Shown piece after piece: positions 17,742 to 23,320 of a stretch of DNA of 23,320 bases. The stretch spans positions 51,978 through 75,297 of the forward strand of contig QKYT01000004.1 in assembly GCA_003550305.1 (NCBI GenBank), in the 5' to 3' direction. A model generated the notes under the pieces. That model was not told the DNA's origin and did no database searches. It was given only the letters and a program-made list of their open reading frames with translations. A program made the translations under genes and the position numbers. Each line of letters opens with the position of its first letter. Within the stretch, counting starts at the first letter, position 1. This DNA comes from Glomus cerebriforme (Eukaryota; Glomeromycota; Glomeromycetes; Glomerales; Glomeraceae).

Positions 17742-20700
17742 TTACTTTACGCAATCCTCCTTTTTGTGTCTGTTCCAGTCCTCTTTCTGACAATCCTTGC
17801 TACAATAATACACTGATTTACACTTTGAACATACACTGCTACTTTTCCTTTTGCATCGTTTGCATACCTTTATATCCTCACTATAACTTTCTTCTTCTTC
17901 GGTTTCACTATTATCTTCGTTTTTTGATACGTTAACCCATGTGTAATGATTTAAGTTCTTCTGGGTTGCCTCGGATAAAGTTAACTTCTTTGCAGCCGTA
18001 AGAATTGTAGTTGAGCCGATATTGCATTCTAAAACCCAGTCTTTATGGGCATCATAGAATGGAACTGGAAGGTGGAATGATATAGTAATTATTGGTGCTT
18101 CAGTAGCATTTAAGGAAATACTATCAAAATAATAACGAGTTGGCTCTTGATCATTTAAAGTGTTATTATTTCTACCCTTTCCTTTCTTTTTCCTATAATC
18201 AGAAATTGGATTGATCAATTGTAACCATATCTCCGCTTCTGAATGTACTTTGACATTTTCTAATGAGAAGATTTCTGTCTTATCTAACTTATCTGTTTTC
18301 CATCTCATGGTGTATCTGGCAATAGATACTTTTAAATCCTTAAATTCCTCAAGTTTCAAAATCATTGATGAGGATAGATGCATTGTCATAAAAGTTTTCA
18401 ACTCAACAAGATGCATTACGAAATTCGGGACATATTTTTTAAATCCTTCAGATGCAAAGAGTGATTGTAACAATTGTGCCATAGTTTCTTCAGGAAACCG
18501 GGTAATCATTATTTGAAAAAGACGTACGAGCGTATTGACACTGAGCCCTTTGATACGATCTGCGTGGGCAGTACAACAGATATTTGCAACCGATATTACA
18601 TCCATCATTAACATATCAGTTTTCTTTTTATCGTCTTTAGCTTTACAGATTATATTAAAATTCCATGTGACATATACTGCATAATCTTGGTAATAAGCAT
18701 TTGTGAATGTAATGCCTGTCAAGGATGCGAGGACATCTAAGCTCACGCCAAGCCGTTCTTCAACAAATTCCTTCATAGGTTTGACAGGCGGATCACGCAA
18801 CTTCATTAGTTGCAACGTTAATAAAGAATTATCCTTTAATCTAGGCGCAGCAACCAGAAGTATATTGAGAAGTGATATATAATCAGCTAAATTAGAGCAG
18901 TCAATAGCATTAAATCTCACAGATGAAGGTAAATGACAGAGAAGAATATCAATGACATCTCCTAAAATTGGTATAACCTGCATCCGGACCGAAAGAGTCC
19001 CGTGTAGTGATGCACGTAGAGATGCAAACTTTGGTAATAAAGTCGTCAATAAATGATCATAAAGTGTTAATGGTTGATCTCCAGATTGTGAAAAATTAGT
19101 AGTGATTTGAAATGCACGGAAAATGCAAGAACCTGGGTAAACATCATATTCCATTGTTGGAACGGTTAACATTGTAACATTAGCCTCGTTGTGACTAGAA
19201 TACATGGTTTTATATTTATCATCACAAGATTGAGCTTGAATGCTAATTGGTAGCTGACAGAAAGTGTATTTATCGATATCTTCATCCGCGTTACAACATT
19301 TTTTAAGATATTTCAATCTCTCAGCTTCTGGTGAAAAATCTCTTAACTTTTTAGTGATATTTTCCAATTGGTTAACATTCCAATTCAGAGCTGCACTTGT
19401 AGGTGGGTTTTCTTTCCAATATCGCAATGTTTGTGATATGAAAGATGCTGTATTTGATGAATATTTAAACGAAATCCATGGAGGAAGTTTTTTGTTGTAG
19501 CCAATGTTATTGTTTGTATTTATATTATTTTCAAGAGATTCCATCAGACTATGCATGCTATTGCTTAGTTTACGATAAGTATCAGCGTCAATAATTTTCT
19601 CAGCCCACACTGACAGAATTTCTACTACACCGGCAACAAAATCTTTGTTCCATTTGCTATAAAGACCCTTTAGATTTGTGGATGATTTCTTCGGGTCTGG
19701 CAACCTATTAATCATTTCAAGAAGTATTAAGTCACGAGTAAGTACTGTTGGATTGAAATCATTGATAATAAACCGTAAATTAATGTTATTGCATTTTTCA
19801 GTATAATTTTCAAATAGCATTGTAAAACCATGAACAGTTTCGACAATATTACGCAAGTCACCAATTCCACCTAAAAACACTGATACATTTTTGTTTTCAA
19901 CTTTTAGGTTACAAAAGGTTGTTTTCGTTGTTGAAGTTTCTGGAATGGCACCGATATCAAGATCTTTTAATAAATTAAAGCCATAGGTATTACCAATGGC
20001 ATAGAGGTAAGGTTTTGCTTCATAGAATATATGAATTCCTGGACGGTTTGAGGAAACATTGAAATCAACAAAATTCTGTCCATCTGAATCGTTTCCAATT
20101 TTATTGTTAATCATTTTAACTGGAGTATACAACTGCCGCATATTCACTTTAAACTTTTTTGCTAATATGTTCAAAAGCTTATCGTCAAACTCTGGCATGT
20201 TTTTCCTATTAGAATAAAGATGGTTATTTTCCACAACTACTTTCCCATTATAGTTTACACCAATTTCAATACCATAAGTCTTATTATTGTGAATAATATT
20301 ATTAAAAATAGAGGCATTAACACCTCCCTTGATAATACATCCAGTAACACCATTATACGCAATTTCATTTTCCTCCATTTGCACATTAACTCCGTTTTCA
20401 ATAGAAACGCCGAAAGTACCATTCTTTAGAATCCTATTCTTCTGTAAAATGGCAGATGTCTTTTGAGGTATTGTGTAAGATGATGATGATGGAATCATTT
20501 GATGGCGAGGTTGGGAGCTATTGATCTTTTTTGATAAGGCTGGTTCGCGGTTGCCGTTGACATAAACTCCTTCTCCATGATTATTATGGATAAAATTATC
20601 AATGAGCTCAATTTTATCTGCATCTGACCATGTTAAAATACCTTGCTTGGTATGGTGAATATCATTACTCTCAGCATATAAACTTGATCCATATCGTAGC

Positions 20701-21593
20701 TCAATTGCATTCTTTCCAATATGATGTAACTCACAATTTGTAATAACGGCTTTGCTATCAGTTTCTATCAAAATTCCACCATGATTTCCTGAATTAGCAA
20801 CTACACATTTGTTCATATGAAGTGTTGCTTTACATCCCAAAATACAAATAGGTGGACATGCGCCAGAACATTTGGTAAACCAACAGTTATCTATGAAAAC
20901 TTGGGTGGGTGTTGTCATAAAAAGAGAGTGTCCTTGGATACATTCGACACGAATATTATATAGTACGAGTTTGCTATCACTACCTGAAAATACATGAAAG
21001 CCAGAATTTTTAATTGTCACTTCACCAATACCTATTATCACGATATTTATCTTAATTGGCATCATAATTGTATATGTACCATGCTCAAGAATTAATACTA
21101 CATCATTGAAGAGAAACGGATCGATTGAAACACCTTTGGCTATGTTATGTCGTCTAATATCCCTTGGAGTTGGAAAGGGCATCCTTTTACATTGTTGAAT
21201 AAAAAATTCATCTTCCCGAGAAATTTCGCCCAATGCCACAGCAATTAAAACATTAGCATATGCATCCATTTGATTATTTTTTGTAGCATATATTTTTGCA
21301 ATAATACTGTAAGCTTCTTTATTACACATTGCATCTAATCCAATGGATGTTTTGAGGTAATCCAAAACTTGAGGTTGATTTTCTTCTGGTGTAATATCAT
21401 TTTCTATAAGAGCTTTTGCGAGGTGAAAATATATTGTTGACAACTCTCGACAATCTTTTGATAAAAGCAGCGAGAATGAGGACTCTGGAAGGACAGCGGA
21501 CTTAGTTTTAAACGCTTTAGGATGTTTCACCTGAAACCTTTCCAGTTCCTGCATGTAAATTTCGAACGAGTTTGTAACGTTAATTGACTCCAT
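17742..21593 (-). CDS. Parallel beta-helix protein with C-terminal MYND zinc finger
   Basis: Intact intronless gene of 1283 residues. I chose ATG at 21591-21593 (MESINVTNSFE); the open frame extends 13 codons further but begins with TTG. Residues 1-150 are helical, possibly TPR- or Sel1-like (EAYSIIAKIYATKNNQMDAY). Residues about 165-465 are PbH1-type beta-helix rungs, with recurring N-x-I-x-x-N and G-I/V-x-I/V patterns such as GNHGGILIE, GKNAIELRYGSSLY and GTFGVSIENGVNV, interrupted by a serine-rich loop near 355-380. The long middle part is of unknown fold. The C-terminus is a MYND finger: C1244, C1247, C1255, C1258, C1264, C1268, H1276, C1281. MYND domains bind proline-rich peptides; beta-helix plus zinc-binding domain recalls the F-box protein FBXO11, a substrate receptor, but no F-box is visible. 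No signal peptide, so probably intracellular. Confidence 0.85.
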   Translation of the reverse strand: MESINVTNSFEIYMQELERFQVKHPKAFKTKSAVLPESSFSLLLSKDCRELSTIYFHLAKALIENDITPEENQPQVLDYLKTSIGLDAMCNKEAYSIIAKIYATKNNQMDAYANVLIAVALGEISREDEFFIQQCKRMPFPTPRDIRRHNIAKGVSIDPFLFNDVVLILEHGTYTIMMPIKINIVIIGIGEVTIKNSGFHVFSGSDSKLVLYNIRVECIQGHSLFMTTPTQVFIDNCWFTKCSGACPPICILGCKATLHMNKCVVANSGNHGGILIETDSKAVITNCELHHIGKNAIELRYGSSLYAESNDIHHTKQGILTWSDADKIELIDNFIHNNHGEGVYVNGNREPALSKKINSSQPRHQMIPSSSSYTIPQKTSAILQKNRILKNGTFGVSIENGVNVQMEENEIAYNGVTGCIIKGGVNASIFNNIIHNNKTYGIEIGVNYNGKVVVENNHLYSNRKNMPEFDDKLLNILAKKFKVNMRQLYTPVKMINNKIGNDSDGQNFVDFNVSSNRPGIHIFYEAKPYLYAIGNTYGFNLLKDLDIGAIPETSTTKTTFCNLKVENKNVSVFLGGIGDLRNIVETVHGFTMLFENYTEKCNNINLRFIINDFNPTVLTRDLILLEMINRLPDPKKSSTNLKGLYSKWNKDFVAGVVEILSVWAEKIIDADTYRKLSNSMHSLMESLENNINTNNNIGYNKKLPPWISFKYSSNTASFISQTLRYWKENPPTSAALNWNVNQLENITKKLRDFSPEAERLKYLKKCCNADEDIDKYTFCQLPISIQAQSCDDKYKTMYSSHNEANVTMLTVPTMEYDVYPGSCIFRAFQITTNFSQSGDQPLTLYDHLLTTLLPKFASLRASLHGTLSVRMQVIPILGDVIDILLCHLPSSVRFNAIDCSNLADYISLLNILLVAAPRLKDNSLLTLQLMKLRDPPVKPMKEFVEERLGVSLDVLASLTGITFTNAYYQDYAVYVTWNFNIICKAKDDKKKTDMLMMDVISVANICCTAHADRIKGLSVNTLVRLFQIMITRFPEETMAQLLQSLFASEGFKKYVPNFVMHLVELKTFMTMHLSSSMILKLEEFKDLKVSIARYTMRWKTDKLDKTEIFSLENVKVHSEAEIWLQLINPISDYRKKKGKGRNNNTLNDQEPTRYYFDSISLNATEAPIITISFHLPVPFYDAHKDWVLECNIGSTTILTAAKKLTLSEATQKNLNHYTWVNVSKNEDNSETEEEESYSEDIKVCKRCKRKSSSVCSKCKSVYYCSKDCQKEDWNRHKKEDCVK

Positions 21594-22320
21594 ATCGTCA
21601 AAAGGATAAGAAAGTAAGTGACAAAAAAACAATTGGCTGATTTGTTATTTTAAGCCAAAAAGAATGGTGGTGGTTGTACAAACACAAGTAACGTTACGTT
21701 TTAATTTGTGTTTTCATGTCGATCAGATTTACGCCGCATATGACGACATACAGAACAATTATACATATGAAAATTTTTTAAGCAATTCAAATTCATAAAG
21801 GAGGAAATTTGATATCGGTATGCAAAATATAAGTAATTTATTTAGCATTATAAATATTTTGGGTGATCAACGTTGCATTAGGAAATTAAAATGTGTCACA
21901 CCCTTTGCGAATCATTTTTCAGACTGAAATTCTTTTTTTTTTTTTTATGAAATCGTCCTTTTAAAAAAATAATATCGCGTGAGCTGAATAATACTTGTAT
22001 GAAATTTATGATAAGACAATTACTAAATATATCGATTCAAAAATTTTAATTTTGAAATCAAATACTCTATACTCTAATTCTGCCAATAATTATATACTTT
22101 ATCATTTTTACCATTCTCATTTTTTCAAAAATTTTTTAATTAAAAATTATACCAAGAAATTCTAATTCAATAATACTGTATGATTTAAATTAATTGTTTC
22201 AAAACAATTATGACAATTTTCAAATAATTTTTAATAGTTAAAACTGAGAATTATAAAAATAATGAAAAATGAACTTCTTTAACATTGACAGGTAAATTAT
22301 TTGCTAAATACTTGAGATTA
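21594..22320. promoter_or_regulatory. Upstream region of the beta-helix/MYND gene
   Basis: The first 150 bases upstream are less AT-rich and contain GTAACGTTACG (about 21687-21697), which includes a perfect GTAACGTTAC palindrome, and CATATGACGACATA. Farther out the sequence becomes AT-rich with no frame. I see no certain TATA box. Promoter function is inferred from position. Confidence 0.35.
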
Positions 22321-22810
22321 AAATCTTTATTTTTATTTTTTAGTTCTTTCTTATTTTTATTTTTATTTTTATTTTCAATTTTATTTTATTTTATTTTTTT
22401 TTTTAATTTAATTTACTAACTTTATTTCTTTTCTTCTAGGCTTCTTTCTTCGTCTAAAGGACAGATTTCAGTATCAAAGTTATTATTTGGATAATGATTA
22501 TTATTATTATTATTTAAAAAAAATTATACTTACACTTTATTTTTCTTCTTCTAGGCTTTTTCCAGGTACGAAATTGGCGGAATTCTTCTTCCAGATAATA
22601 AGATCAGTGGATTCTAATAGCAAACAGATTTCAGTAAGATTAATGTTTCTGTCTGTTTTACTTTTTTTAAAAATTTTTAGCTTACATCTTTCTTGATCCT
22701 TATAGATAGGCTTTTCCAGAAAAGACCTCGACGAGATTTTTTTTCTTTCTCAGGATGGCAAATTCAGCAGGTTTCTTCTAAACAGACTAGACAACGCAGA
22801 TTTTAATATA
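22321..22810. repeat. Simple repeats and a diverged tandem duplication
   Basis: A (ATTTTT)n/(ATTTT)n tract spans about 22328-22410. Then two related blocks follow: TTTATTT-TTTTCTTCTAGGCTT starting near 22420 and again near 22534, each followed by ACAGATTTCAGTA (near 22461 and 22624); a third weak echo, AGGCTTTTCCAG, lies near 22708. An (ATT)n run sits at about 22496-22515. The 69-residue open frame here is a reading of the duplication. Confidence 0.5.
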
Positions 22811-23118
22811 ATAGGGTATAAATTTTGGATTATCTCTTTCTTTTTTCACATCTTTTTTTTTTATTTTTGGGAATCAGCCAATTAAGATTTCGTAATTGAT
22901 TGAATACTAATTATAATGAAAATCTTTAATAATTGTTGCGGACAACCAGCAGATAAATAATTAAATCGTAAAAATCATATATACAAAATTTGAAATGATT
23001 AAATCGTAAAAAAAAATCACCTTTTTATCCTATAAAAGAAATAAAAATTCAGAATGTATACATGTGGCCAAAATTATCCGAAATTATGGCCGAAATCGAA
23101 AATCTGATGAAATTAATG
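22811..23118. other. AT-rich, nothing recognised
   Basis: No coding frame, RNA gene or clear element. TTAAATCGTAAAAA occurs twice (about 22961 and 23000), a short direct repeat leading towards the minisatellite. Confidence 0.4.
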
Positions 23119-23120
23119 CC

Positions 23121-23192
23121 GAATTCGAAACACCCTGTCAAAATTCGAAATCCCTATCGAAATTCAAATCCCCTGTTGAAATTCTAAAATCC
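23121..23192. repeat. 19-bp minisatellite, about 3.8 copies
   Basis: Four consecutive units of 19 bases: 23121-23139 GAATTCGAAACACCCTGTC, 23140-23158 AAAATTCGAAATCCCTATC, 23159-23177 GAAATTCAAATCCCCTGTT, and a partial GAAATTCTAAAATCC. The period is exact and only bases are substituted. Confidence 0.75.
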
Positions 23193-23261
23193 TTTTTTAT
23201 AGACCGAAATAGAAGTCAGCTGAAATTATATTAGTCAGTGCGCATGTAACCTAATTTTTTT

Positions 23262-23320
23262 TAATATATATACTAGGCGTAACCCGTCGCGCTGCGCCGG
23301 GAATAGGACTTGCCTATCAA
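23262..23320. mobile_element. Candidate Helitron-like end with GC palindrome (partial)
   Basis: TATATATACTAGGCGTAACCCG runs into a GC-rich palindromic stretch, with CCCG at 23283-23286 facing CGGG at 23298-23301. An AT-rich run, then ACTAGG, then a CCCG..CGGG hairpin is the look of Helitron termini in many eukaryotes. The element would continue beyond the window, so this is a guess from pattern only. Confidence 0.3.

Noticed and set aside
17696..20429. Plus-strand open frames of 69-101 residues inside the beta-helix/MYND gene
   Set aside because: They are antisense shadows of a 3.85-kb intact coding frame and show no domain or promoter.
1..23320. tRNA, rRNA or CRISPR array
   Set aside because: No T-loop-like box with a matching cloverleaf, no rRNA-like conserved stretch, and no regularly spaced identical repeats with unique spacers were seen by eye.

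Overview
The window reads as nuclear DNA of an arbuscular-mycorrhizal fungus of the Rhizophagus (Glomeromycotina) type. It is strongly AT-rich, genes have short GT-AG introns, and the coding pieces belong to families I associate with Rhizophagus: SANT-like proteins, a helical domain following RING fingers, protein kinases with a D-I-Y-x-F-G-I-I-M-Y-E-V core, large multi-exon proteins with an R-K-V-D core, RING-CH membrane proteins and beta-helix/MYND proteins. The assignment rests on family resemblance from memory, not on a search.

Layout. 1-5500 is a graveyard of decayed genes: a short coiled-coil ORF (minus), a three-exon gene (minus, 654-2380), a zinc-finger-like gene (minus, 2996-4137) and a SANT-like gene (plus, 4725-5501). 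They carry in-frame stops that are unusually often TGA, several at places where I expect tryptophan. 6065-6890 holds a RING-finger gene and an overlapping helical-domain ORF (minus). 7250-9762 is a nine-exon gene (minus) that can be followed exon by exon, with four frame problems. 11131-12399 is an intact single-exon RING-CH (MARCH-type) membrane E3 ligase with two PY motifs. 12400-17080 has no recognisable gene, only AT-rich sequence, a long poly-A tract, a MITE-like element and a strong hairpin. 17080-17400 is the wreck of a protein kinase. 17742-21593 is an intact 1283-residue intronless gene with a parallel beta-helix and a C-terminal MYND zinc finger. 21600-23320 is non-genic, with tandem duplications, a 19-bp minisatellite and, at the right edge, a GC-rich palindrome resembling a Helitron end.

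The two intact genes both carry zinc-binding modules (RING-CH, MYND), and the RING gene adds a third, so the readable theme is ubiquitin ligation and protein-protein adaptors. Nothing shows that they work together. I see no tRNA, rRNA or CRISPR array.
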